From JBFGCA01 sp041567315 (GTDB lineage: Bacteria; Acidobacteriota; Thermoanaerobaculia; Multivoradales; JAHEKO01), in contig JBFGCA010000048.1 of assembly GCA_041567315.1 (NCBI GenBank), positions 1 through 32,281 of the forward strand: 32,281 bases of DNA, written 5' to 3'. Made by a program: the position numbers and the translations under genes. Positions 7,396-15,128 of this stretch are shown in pieces. Below the pieces are notes generated by a model. The model had not been told where the DNA came from. It saw only the letters and a program-made list of their open reading frames with translations, and did not search any database. Position 1 is the first letter of the stretch; every line of letters starts with the position of its first letter.

Positions 7396-8142
7396 GTGAC
7401 GGAGGACGACCGGAGCGGCGAGCTCAAGCGGCGGCTGCGCCAAGCCGGCGGCGAGGAGCTGCTGCGGCTGGTCGAGGAGCGGGCCGGCGAGCTCGACCCC
7501 GAGGCGGTCCGCCACACCCTGCGCAATCCGCACGCCGGCGCCCGGGTGGTCGAGCGGCTGTTGGGCGAGCGCCGCCTGCTGACCTTCTACGAGGTGCGGC
7601 GCGAGCTCGCCGGTCATCCGCGGACCCCCCAGGTGCAGGCGCTCCGCCTGGTCGGCGGTCTCTACTGGCGAGACCTGGTGGCGCTGAGCGCCGACAGCCG
7701 CTTGCGGCCGGTGGTCCGGCGCACCGCCGAGCGGCGGCTGGCGGAGCGGCTGCCGGGGCTGGCGGTGGGCGAGAAGATGGCGATCGCCCGGGCCGGCGGC
7801 GCCGGGGTGGTGAGCCAGCTGCGGCACGACCCCGACCCGCGGGTGGTGGGCGCCCTGCTCGACAACCCGCGGTTGACCGAGGGCGCCCTGCTGCCGCTGC
7901 TGACCTCGGACGGCGCCCGCCCCGAGGTTCTCAAGGTGGTGGCGCGTCACCGCAAGTGGGGTCTGCGGCACGCGGTGCGGGTGGCCGTCTGCCGCAACCG
8001 GCGCACCCCGTCGGCGGTCGTCCTGCCCCTGCTGCCGGGGCTCAAGAGGACCGACCTGGAGGCGGTGGCCGCCGATCCCCGCCTCGACCGGTCGGTCCGC
8101 CGCCGGGCCAACCTGCTGCTCGGGCGCTCCGAGCTCATTTGA
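7396..8142 (+). CDS. HEAT-like repeat protein of unknown function (paralogue 1)
   Basis: A 248-residue soluble protein that I cannot assign to a function. It is made of short helical repeats rich in Arg and Leu with recurring DPRVVGALLDNPRLTEG-type units (LxNPxxT), resembling HEAT-like scaffolds. There is no signal peptide, membrane segment or catalytic motif. The C-terminal ~70 residues (HRKWGLRHAVRVAVCRNRRT and onward) align with the end of the protein at 9083-10120 (TRQWIRKYGIMLAVVRNPRA and onward), so the two are paralogues that flank a RodZ-like gene. The GTG start is supported by a TAGAGT -10-like element 6 nt upstream. A protein-interaction role linked to the neighbouring membrane HTH protein is conjecture. 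Confidence 0.75.
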   Translation: MTEDDRSGELKRRLRQAGGEELLRLVEERAGELDPEAVRHTLRNPHAGARVVERLLGERRLLTFYEVRRELAGHPRTPQVQALRLVGGLYWRDLVALSADSRLRPVVRRTAERRLAERLPGLAVGEKMAIARAGGAGVVSQLRHDPDPRVVGALLDNPRLTEGALLPLLTSDGARPEVLKVVARHRKWGLRHAVRVAVCRNRRTPSAVVLPLLPGLKRTDLEAVAADPRLDRSVRRRANLLLGRSELI

Positions 8143-8167
8143 CCGCAGGGTCGGCGGTCATTAAAGT
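8139..8167 (+). promoter_or_regulatory. Sigma-70-type promoter for the RodZ-like gene
   Basis: TTGACC (8139-8144), exactly 17 bp, then TAAAGT (8162-8167) form a good housekeeping promoter. The -35 box overlaps the TGA stop of the upstream gene (8140-8142). Transcription would start near 8174, giving a leader of about 60 nt to the ATG at 8235. The surrounding bases are AT-rich relative to the window. Confidence 0.65.
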
Positions 8168-8234
8168 AAACCGTAATCGGCCGCTCTCTGTCGGCGGTGA
8201 CCCAGTCGTCCCCAACTGTGGTCACCAGCCCCGC

Positions 8235-9047
8235 ATGTCCGGAGCCAATCGTCAGAACACCAGGCAGCGGCCCTGGGGACCGATGGACGGCGAGGAGGTC
8301 TCGTTCGGGACCTGGCTCCGCCGGCAGCGCGAGCTGCGCGAGATCAGCCTGCGCGAGATCGCCGACGTCACCAAGATCAGCATGCGCTATCTGGAGGCGC
8401 TGGAGCAGGACCACTTCGACGTCCTGCCGGCGCCGGTCTTCGCCAAGGGCTTCCTTCGCGAGTATGCGCGCTACGTCGGTCTCGATCCCGACGAGGTGGT
8501 CAACTCCTATCTCAACGCGCAGAGACAGGAGCCCGAGCCGGCCGAGGAGCCACCGCCGCGACCGCCCCAGCGGGCCGCCGCCGGCGGCCCCTGGACCTCG
8601 GGTCTGCTGCTGGCGGTGCTGGTCGCGGCGCTGCTGGCGCTGGCCACGCTGCTGGTGCTCTACGCCGAGCGGCGGCAGCCGGCGGCGCCGGCCGAGCCAC
8701 CGCCGATCGCCGCCCCACCGGTCGAGCCCGAGCCGGCGCCGCCGCCCCCGCCGCCCACCACGCCGGAGCCGGTGGCGCCCCTGCTGGTGACCATGGACTT
8801 CACCGAGGACTGCTGGGTGGAGGCGATGGTGGACGGCAGCCGGCGCCTCAGCGAACTGCACGTCCAGGGCGAGTCGCTGCAGATCGAGGCCGCCGAGCGG
8901 GTGGTGCTGACCATCGGCAACCCCGGCGGCGTTCGGCTCGAGGTCAATGGACGCCCCTACGAGCTGAGCACGCCGCCGGGCCGGGTGGCGCGGGACGTCG
9001 AGATCGACCTCGACACCGTCCGGCAGCTCGCCGGCGACGGGCCGTGA
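8235..9047 (+). CDS. RodZ-like membrane protein with HTH domain and DUF4115-like domain
   Basis: A 270-residue single-pass membrane protein. Residues about 22-95 form an HTH of the Xre/HTH_25 type (FGTWLRRQRELREISLREIA, then VTKISMRYLEALEQDHFDVL and FAKGFLREYARYVGLDPDE), as in RodZ, where it contacts the MreB cytoskeleton. A short Pro-rich stretch leads to a membrane segment at about 122-144, then a long Pro/Glu linker and a periplasmic beta-rich domain (about 184-270, DFTEDCWVEAMVDG and onward) of the DUF4115 kind. RodZ links cell-shape machinery to the wall, but many bacteria carry RodZ-like proteins of other function, so no symbol is given. The ATG at 8235 is preferred because of the promoter at 8139-8167; an ATG at 8283 is possible and would keep the HTH intact. 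Confidence 0.85.
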   Translation: MSGANRQNTRQRPWGPMDGEEVSFGTWLRRQRELREISLREIADVTKISMRYLEALEQDHFDVLPAPVFAKGFLREYARYVGLDPDEVVNSYLNAQRQEPEPAEEPPPRPPQRAAAGGPWTSGLLLAVLVAALLALATLLVLYAERRQPAAPAEPPPIAAPPVEPEPAPPPPPPTTPEPVAPLLVTMDFTEDCWVEAMVDGSRRLSELHVQGESLQIEAAERVVLTIGNPGGVRLEVNGRPYELSTPPGRVARDVEIDLDTVRQLAGDGP

Positions 9048-9082
9048 GCGCGGCCGCGCCGTGACCTGACCATCGAACCGCC

Positions 9083-10120
9083 GTGACCAGCGACAGCAGT
9101 AGCGGGCCAGCAAACGGACGGCTGTCCGAGGTCCTGATCGGCGACAACCGGGAGCTCCAGCTGCTGGTCGCCCGCGGTCTGTTCCCGGTGCCGGCCGAGC
9201 AGCTGGTGCCGCTGCAGGTGGCGCTGGCGTCGGGCGAGGACCCGGAGGTCGCGCAGGAGGCGGCCGGAGCTCTCGGGCAGCTCGACCCGCGGATCGCGGC
9301 CAACGTCCTCAAGGAGGGCGACTCCGACGAGGTCATGGCCTTTTTCGCTCGTCACGCCTCGCATCCCGTCATCCTCGAGACGGTGGTCCGCCACCGGCGG
9401 GTGTCGCAGGTGCTGCTGCGCGAGCTGGCCGCGCGCCTGCCGCCCGATCTGCAGGAGGTGCTGCTGCTGCGGCAGGACGCGCTGGTCGAGGACCCCGCGA
9501 TCCTGGACCGTCTGGAACAGAACCCCGAGCTGAGCACCTACGCCCGGCGGCGGATCGGCGAGTACCGCGAGCACCTGCTGCGGCGGGACGAGCTGCCGTC
9601 GCCCCCCGCGGGCGCCGGACGGGAGGGACAGGAGCCCGGCGACGCCGACGTGCTGGAGGCCCTGGCCGAGGCCGGTCTGCGGCCCGCCGAGGGCGAGGTG
9701 GACGACTGCACCGGGCTGAGCGAGGCGCAGATCCGCACCCTGCCGGTGCCGGTGCGTCTCAAGCTGGCGCGCGGCGCCACCCGCACGCTGCGTAGCATCC
9801 TGGTGCGGGACAAGAACCCGATGGTGGCGCGGGCGGTGCTCTACGGCAACGCGCTGTCGGATTCCGAGGTGGAGCAGATCGCCACCAGCCGGGCGGTGGT
9901 CGAGGAGGTGCTGGAGGCGATCGCCCGCACCCGCCAGTGGATCCGCAAGTACGGCATCATGCTGGCGGTGGTCCGCAACCCCCGGGCCCCGGTCGGCGTC
10001 GCGGTGCGGTTGGTGTCGCGGCTGTCGGTGCGCGACCTGCGGACGCTGGGGCGGGACCGCAACGTCGCCGACGCCGTGCGCTCGGCCGCCGGCCGCTTGT
10101 ATAGAATCAAGCGCGGCTGA
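9083..10120 (+). CDS. HEAT-like repeat protein of unknown function (paralogue 2)
   Basis: A 345-residue soluble, helix-rich protein without a recognisable catalytic motif, signal peptide or membrane segment. It contains repeated units such as HASHPVILETVVRHRRVSQV and KNPMVARAVLYGNALSDSEV, with an acidic, Gly/Pro-rich hinge at about residues 172-190. The last ~80 residues match the end of the protein at 7396-8142 in pattern (R-K/Q-W, AV-RN, DL, and a final R-A helix). The first half looks unrelated to the shorter paralogue. The GTG at 9083 has no clear ribosome-binding site and follows the RodZ-like gene by 35 bp, so it is probably in the same transcript. It may be a scaffold for the RodZ-like protein; this rests only on gene order. 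Confidence 0.75.
   Translation: MTSDSSSGPANGRLSEVLIGDNRELQLLVARGLFPVPAEQLVPLQVALASGEDPEVAQEAAGALGQLDPRIAANVLKEGDSDEVMAFFARHASHPVILETVVRHRRVSQVLLRELAARLPPDLQEVLLLRQDALVEDPAILDRLEQNPELSTYARRRIGEYREHLLRRDELPSPPAGAGREGQEPGDADVLEALAEAGLRPAEGEVDDCTGLSEAQIRTLPVPVRLKLARGATRTLRSILVRDKNPMVARAVLYGNALSDSEVEQIATSRAVVEEVLEAIARTRQWIRKYGIMLAVVRNPRAPVGVAVRLVSRLSVRDLRTLGRDRNVADAVRSAAGRLYRIKRG
10102..10107 (+). promoter_or_regulatory. Possible -10 element at the end of the HEAT-like gene
   Basis: TATAGAAT (10100-10107) contains TAGAAT, an isolated AT-rich -10-like site within the last codons of the preceding gene. It could start a transcript for the J-domain gene at 10218 with a leader of about 100 nt. No matching -35 is seen, so support is weak. 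Confidence 0.3.
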
Positions 10121-10217
10121 CCGACCGTTTTCGCCCTCCACCGTCCAGACCGAGGAGCGGAGCGCTCCTTCGAGGGGCCGGGGCGGCCGGCCGGCGGCCC
10201 AGCGGCCGAGGCTGACC

Positions 10218-10858
10218 TTGAAATCCGACTACTACGCGGTTCTGGGGGTACCCCACAACGCGACGACCGTCCAGATCCGGGAGCGCTTCCTGCAGCTTGC
10301 CCGCGAGCGCCACCCGGACCGGTTCAAGGGCGACGACAAGAGCCGGGCCGAGGCCGCGTTCCAGGCGATCACCGAGGCCTACAACGTGCTGAGCGACCCC
10401 GACCGCCGGCGGCAGCACGATCGGGAGCGGGCGCGGCCGGTCGTCATGGAGCGCGAGGCGGAGCCCACCTCGGCGGCCCGCGTCTATGTGCGGCGCGGAA
10501 TCAGGGCCTACAAGCAGAAGAACTACCTGGAGGCGGCCGAGAACTTCGACCGCGCGACCCGCGAGAACCCGGCCGATCCGCAGGCCTGGCACCACCTGGC
10601 CCTGGCCTGCAGCCACCGCAAGGCCTGGCTGTCACGGGCGCTGGCCGCGGTGGCCAAGGCCTGCGAGCTGGCGCCGATGGAGGCCAGCTACCTCAAGCTC
10701 GCCGGCCGGCTGGCGGCCCGCGCCGGCATGCACTCGCGGGCCGAGAAGTACTACCGCCAGGCGCTCGACTGGGGCGGCGAGGATCCCCAGGTGGAGGCCG
10801 CCCTGGAGTCGCTGCGGCGGGGCAAGCGGGCCGGCCGCGGGCTGTTCGGAAGGGGCGA

Positions 10859-10862
<4 letters not shown>
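10218..10862 (+). CDS. J-domain (DnaJ-like) protein with TPR repeats
   Basis: A 214-residue co-chaperone-like protein. Residues 3-65 are a J domain (DYYAVLGVPHNATTVQIRER, then HPD at 32-34, and AFQAITEAYNVLSDPDRRRQ), which stimulates the ATPase of an Hsp70 partner. It lacks the Gly/Phe-rich and zinc-finger parts of true DnaJ. Residues about 90-200 hold three TPR-like units (RRGIRAYKQKNYLEAAENFD, AWHHLALACSHRKAWLSRAL, KLAGRLAARAGMHSRAEKYY), which would bind a client or partner. The initiator is TTG at 10218, chosen because the J domain begins there and CGAGG lies 6-7 nt upstream. The stop overlaps the GTG of the PP2C gene, implying coupled translation. Confidence 0.88.
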
Positions 10863-11632
<770 letters not shown>

Positions 11633-11636
11633 CGGG

Positions 11637-12749
11637 CTAGCCCGACCCGGTATCGCCCGTTCCGTAGCGATAGCCCTTGCGGGCCCGCACCTTGAACTCC
11701 GGGTTGCGGGTCGAGACCTGGACCTCCTGGTAGCCGCGCGAGCCGGCCGGGTGCCGGGCCGAGTAGCTCAGCAGGTAATAGCCGTTGTTGTCCTCGGCGA
11801 CCTGCCGCAGCGGGTCGCGGAAGTTGGCGAAGTTGAAGTAGAAGCGGCCGCCGGTGTCGTTGGCCAGCAGGCTGAGGGAGTTGCCCAGCACCCCCTGGGC
11901 GGCGGTCTCGTCGGCCACGTTCTCGATCAGCGAGATCGCGTAGACCGCGACGTTGTTGTCGTTGAGGGTCTCCATCAGCGGCGGGTAGTAGCGCTCGTCC
12001 GGCAGGTAGGTGCCGAAGTCGTTGAGGCGCCCGAAGCCGATGCTGAACAGCAGCAGGTTCTTGCGGCCGGTGATGTAGCCGGCAGCTTCGGCGGTGCGCT
12101 GGAGCCCGCTGTAGATGCGCGGCGTGGCGCGCCGCAGCTCGCGCCCCTGGGGCAGGTTCTTGCGCAGCGACGGGCCGCTCGCTTCGGCGAAGCGCGACGG
12201 CCAGTTGCTGTCGGGGTCGGTGCCCTTGGCCACCCCCTCGAGGGCGCGCTGCAGCGCCGCGGCGTCGGTGGTGAAGTCCTGGTGGACCTTGAGCTTGTGG
12301 TCGTAGGTGAGGACCGCCACCCAGTCGTTGGGCAGCATCTCGCTCGACACCCAGCGGCTGGCCCAGCGCACCGCGTCGAGGTGCTGACCGGTCAGCGACG
12401 CGTCCTCCTTGCGCTGGTCGTGGAAGAAGAGAATGAAATAACGGTCGACCGGCACCTCGGCAGGGGTGATGCCGAGTCGTTCGGCGGCGGCCGCCGACTC
12501 GACGAAGCGCCGGTTGCTGTAGAAGGTCGCGGAGGTGAGGTCGACCGTCCGCTCGCCGTCCTCGACCACGAAGTCGTCCTTGTCGAGGCCGAGGATCACG
12601 TTGCCGCTGGCGTCGGTGACCACCACGTCGAGCAGCACCTCGGTGACCTCGAGCTCCTCGCGGAACACCTCTCGCGGCGGTTGGGCGAGAGCGGCGGCGG
12701 CGGTCAGCAGGGCGGCCAAGGCCGCGATCGAGGGGGTGCGAAAGCTCAT
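11637..12749 (-). CDS. Secreted VWFA-related protein (acidobacterial TIGR03436-like)
   Basis: A 370-residue exported protein of the VWFA-related family that is especially abundant in Acidobacteriota; its biochemical role is not known. A signal peptide (SFRTPSIAALAALLTAAAAL, cut near AQP) is followed by the hallmark start LLDVVVTDASGNVILGLDKD and DFVVEDGER. A von Willebrand factor A-like domain follows (YFILFFHDQRKEDASLTGQH, then GRKNLLLFSIGFGRL and NVAVYAISL), and the end is a beta-rich segment (NGYYLLSYSARHPAGSRGYQ, FKVRARKGYRYG) typical of the family. The perfect MIDAS DxSxS is not obvious. The ATG at 12749 was chosen because AAGGAG lies about 11 nt upstream and the signal peptide begins there; the frame is open further upstream. 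Confidence 0.88.
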   Translation of the reverse strand: MSFRTPSIAALAALLTAAAALAQPPREVFREELEVTEVLLDVVVTDASGNVILGLDKDDFVVEDGERTVDLTSATFYSNRRFVESAAAAERLGITPAEVPVDRYFILFFHDQRKEDASLTGQHLDAVRWASRWVSSEMLPNDWVAVLTYDHKLKVHQDFTTDAAALQRALEGVAKGTDPDSNWPSRFAEASGPSLRKNLPQGRELRRATPRIYSGLQRTAEAAGYITGRKNLLLFSIGFGRLNDFGTYLPDERYYPPLMETLNDNNVAVYAISLIENVADETAAQGVLGNSLSLLANDTGGRFYFNFANFRDPLRQVAEDNNGYYLLSYSARHPAGSRGYQEVQVSTRNPEFKVRARKGYRYGTGDTGSG

Positions 12750-12884
12750 CCTTGCGACTCCTTTCCGGGAAGGGAGCGGACCGGCGCCGGGCGCCGAGCG
12801 GCGAGGGGAAACATGGCTGGCGGCGTAATACGCAAGAGCCGGGCCAGGACCAGGCGCGAGACGCCGGAGGCCCCGGTCCCGGTC

Positions 12885-12890
12885 AGTATA
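12885..12890 (-). promoter_or_regulatory. Candidate -10 element upstream of the VWFA-related gene
   Basis: TATACT on the minus strand (12885-12890) is a near-perfect -10 hexamer in the 210-bp gap between the FadJ-like stop and the VWFA-related start. A second, weaker TATTAC lies at 12825-12830. No convincing -35 is paired with either. Confidence 0.4.
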
Positions 12891-12959
12891 CGAAGCGGCC
12901 GACGCGGGCGGCCCGGCGACCGTCACCGAGGGTGGACAGGGTGTGGAAAGCCGCGGCTG

Positions 12960-15101
12960 CTAGCCGGACGGGTCGCCCGCCGCGTAGAAGCCGCCGCCCG
13001 CCGCCCGCCGGACCAGCGCGGGGCTGGGGGTGAAGCGCTCGCCGACCTGTCCGGCCAGGCGCGCCATCGCCTCGACCAGACCGGCGAGTCCCTGCCGGTC
13101 CGCCCACCGGCAGAGGCCGCCGCGGAACGGTGGAAACCCGGTCCCCAGGATGAGCGCCAGGTCGAGATCGCCGGCGCTTCGCACCACGCCCTCCTCGAGA
13201 CAGCGCGCCGCCTCGTTGACCATCGGCAGCACCATGCGCTCGGCCAGACGCCCGCGGTCGGGGTCCTGGATGCGGGGGGTCAGCCCCAGCAGCCGGTAGA
13301 CCTCGGGGTCCGGGGCGGTCCGCCTGCGGCCGTCGTAAACGTAGAGGCCGCGGCCGCTCTTGGTGCCCAGCCGGCCCTCGTCGCTCAGCCGGTCGATCCA
13401 GTCCGGCAACGGCAGCCGGTCGCCGAAGGCGCCGGCCAGGATGTGCGCCACCTTGACGGCGACGTCGATGCCGACCTCGTCGGTGAGCGCCATCGGACCC
13501 ATCGGCATGCCCCACTCGGTCATCGCCCGGTCCAGGTCTTCGATCCGATGGCCTTCGTCGAGCAGCCACAGCGCCTCCGCCATGTAGAACATCAGCAGCC
13601 GGTTGACCAGGAAGCCGGGCCCGTCCTTGACCACCACCGGGGTCTTGCCCAGCCGGCGGGCGAAGGCTGCCACCGTCGCCACCGTTCCGGGCGCGGTGCC
13701 CTCGGCGGCGATCACCTCGACCAGCGGCATCTTGTGCACCGGGTTGAAGAAGTGCATGCCCACCACGCGCCCCGGCTCGGGCGTGTCGCGAGCGATGCCG
13801 CGGATCGGCAGCGAGGAGGTGTTGGAGGCCAGGATCGCTCCCGCCGGCACCTGCTGCGCCAGCTCGGCGAACACCTTCTGCTTGACCTCGAGGTTCTCGA
13901 CGATGGCCTCGATGACCAGGTCGACCCGTCCGAAGCCCCGATAGTCCAGACCGGGGCGCACCAGGGCGAGGCGGGCGAGCGCCTCAGGCCGGCTCAGCCG
14001 GCGCCGCTCGACCAGCTTGCGGAACAGGGCGGCGGCGTGGGCCATGCCGCCGGCCAGCGGCTCGGGAGCGACGTCCTTGAGCCGCACGGGCAGCGCGGCC
14101 GTGGCGGTGATGAGCTGGGCGATCCCGCCCCCCATCACGCCCGCGCCCAGCACTGCCACCGAGCCCACCGGCCGCGGGACGGCGCCGCCGGGCGCGTCGC
14201 GCTTGGCGCCCTCCATCAGCCGGAAGACGTGCACCAGGCTCTTGCACTCGCGCGAGACCGCAAGCTCGCCGGCCGCCCGGGCCTCGGCCTCGAGCCCGGC
14301 GGCGAGACCTTTCTCGACTCCGACCCGGACCACCTCGAGCGCTCTGAGCGGCGCCGGGTAGAGCCCGGCGGTCTGCCGGAGCACCTGTTTGCGGGCCTGG
14401 TCGAAGAGCACCTTCCGCCCCAGCGGGTTCCTCTCCAGCACGATGCCCATCAAACCGCCGCGGCGCCGCCTCGCCGGCCGCCGGCCGGCGACGACCCCGG
14501 CCGCGAACTCGCGCACCTGGCGGAGGAAAGAGGCGTCGGGCAGCAGGGCGTCCGCCAGGCCCAGCCGGAACGCCTTGCGGGGGTCGACCGTCTTGCCGGC
14601 CAGGATCAGGTCGAGGGCGGCGGCAATCCCGATCCGCCGCGGCAGCCGGCTGCAGCCACCCCAGGCGGGGAGGATGCCGATGCGCACCTCGGGCAGACCG
14701 ATCCTCAGGTCGGGGCGGTCGCTCAGCAGGACGTATTCGGAGGCCAGGGCCAGCTCGGTGCCGCCTCCCATGCAGCTGCCGCGGACGGCGGCGGCGGTGG
14801 GGAAGGGCAGCTCGCTCCAGGCGCCGAACAGCCGCTGTCCGAGCCGCGCCCCCTCGGCGGCCAGGGCGGGGTCCTCGACGCCGGCGATCTCGTCGATGTC
14901 GGCGCCGGCGACGAAATTCTCGGGCTTGGCCGAGAGCAGGACCAGGAAGCGGACGTCGGACCGCCCCGCCAGCCGGCCGATCACCTCCTCCAGCTCGGCC
15001 ATCGCCTCGCGGGTGAAGACGTTGACCGGCCGGCCGGGCGAGTCGAAGGTGAGGGTGGCGAGGCCGTCCGGCCCCACCGCCAGCTCAAAAGCTGTGGACA
15101 T
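12960..15101 (-). CDS. Enoyl-CoA hydratase / 3-hydroxyacyl-CoA dehydrogenase (FadJ/FadB-type)
   Basis: A 713-residue bifunctional beta-oxidation enzyme that hydrates trans-2-enoyl-CoA and oxidises the resulting L-3-hydroxyacyl-CoA with NAD+. The N-terminal crotonase domain (about 1-200) has GADIDEI, the oxyanion-hole segment GSCMGGGTELALA with Glu116, and LPEVRIGILP with Glu138, the expected acid-base pair. The dehydrogenase part begins with the dinucleotide-binding VAVLGAGVMGGGIAQ near residue 314, followed by NTSSLPI and the catalytic His450 in GMHFFNPVHKMPLVEV. Two helical C-terminal domains end the protein. A basic insertion (AGRRPARRRRGG) lies after the crotonase domain. GGAGAG precedes the ATG at 15101. 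It follows the acyl-CoA synthetase by 27 bp on the same strand. No thiolase is present nearby, so that step must be encoded elsewhere. Confidence 0.94.
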   Translation of the reverse strand: MSTAFELAVGPDGLATLTFDSPGRPVNVFTREAMAELEEVIGRLAGRSDVRFLVLLSAKPENFVAGADIDEIAGVEDPALAAEGARLGQRLFGAWSELPFPTAAAVRGSCMGGGTELALASEYVLLSDRPDLRIGLPEVRIGILPAWGGCSRLPRRIGIAAALDLILAGKTVDPRKAFRLGLADALLPDASFLRQVREFAAGVVAGRRPARRRRGGLMGIVLERNPLGRKVLFDQARKQVLRQTAGLYPAPLRALEVVRVGVEKGLAAGLEAEARAAGELAVSRECKSLVHVFRLMEGAKRDAPGGAVPRPVGSVAVLGAGVMGGGIAQLITATAALPVRLKDVAPEPLAGGMAHAAALFRKLVERRRLSRPEALARLALVRPGLDYRGFGRVDLVIEAIVENLEVKQKVFAELAQQVPAGAILASNTSSLPIRGIARDTPEPGRVVGMHFFNPVHKMPLVEVIAAEGTAPGTVATVAAFARRLGKTPVVVKDGPGFLVNRLLMFYMAEALWLLDEGHRIEDLDRAMTEWGMPMGPMALTDEVGIDVAVKVAHILAGAFGDRLPLPDWIDRLSDEGRLGTKSGRGLYVYDGRRRTAPDPEVYRLLGLTPRIQDPDRGRLAERMVLPMVNEAARCLEEGVVRSAGDLDLALILGTGFPPFRGGLCRWADRQGLAGLVEAMARLAGQVGERFTPSPALVRRAAGGGFYAAGDPSG

Positions 15102-15128
15102 GGCGGGCTCTCCGCTGGCGGATCGAGG

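Noticed and set aside
5564..7399. A 611-codon plus-strand frame opposite the GreA fusion
   Set aside because: No start signal or domain; the minus-strand product has a clear GreA domain.
10133..10170. GAGCGCTC palindrome before the J-domain gene as an operator
   Set aside because: An 8-bp GC palindrome is expected by chance in such GC-rich DNA, and nothing else supports it.
12750..12926. Extended N-terminus of the VWFA-related protein
   Set aside because: The frame is open to 12926, but the added residues are Arg/Pro-rich and precede a good signal peptide; AAGGAG upstream of 12749 marks the start.
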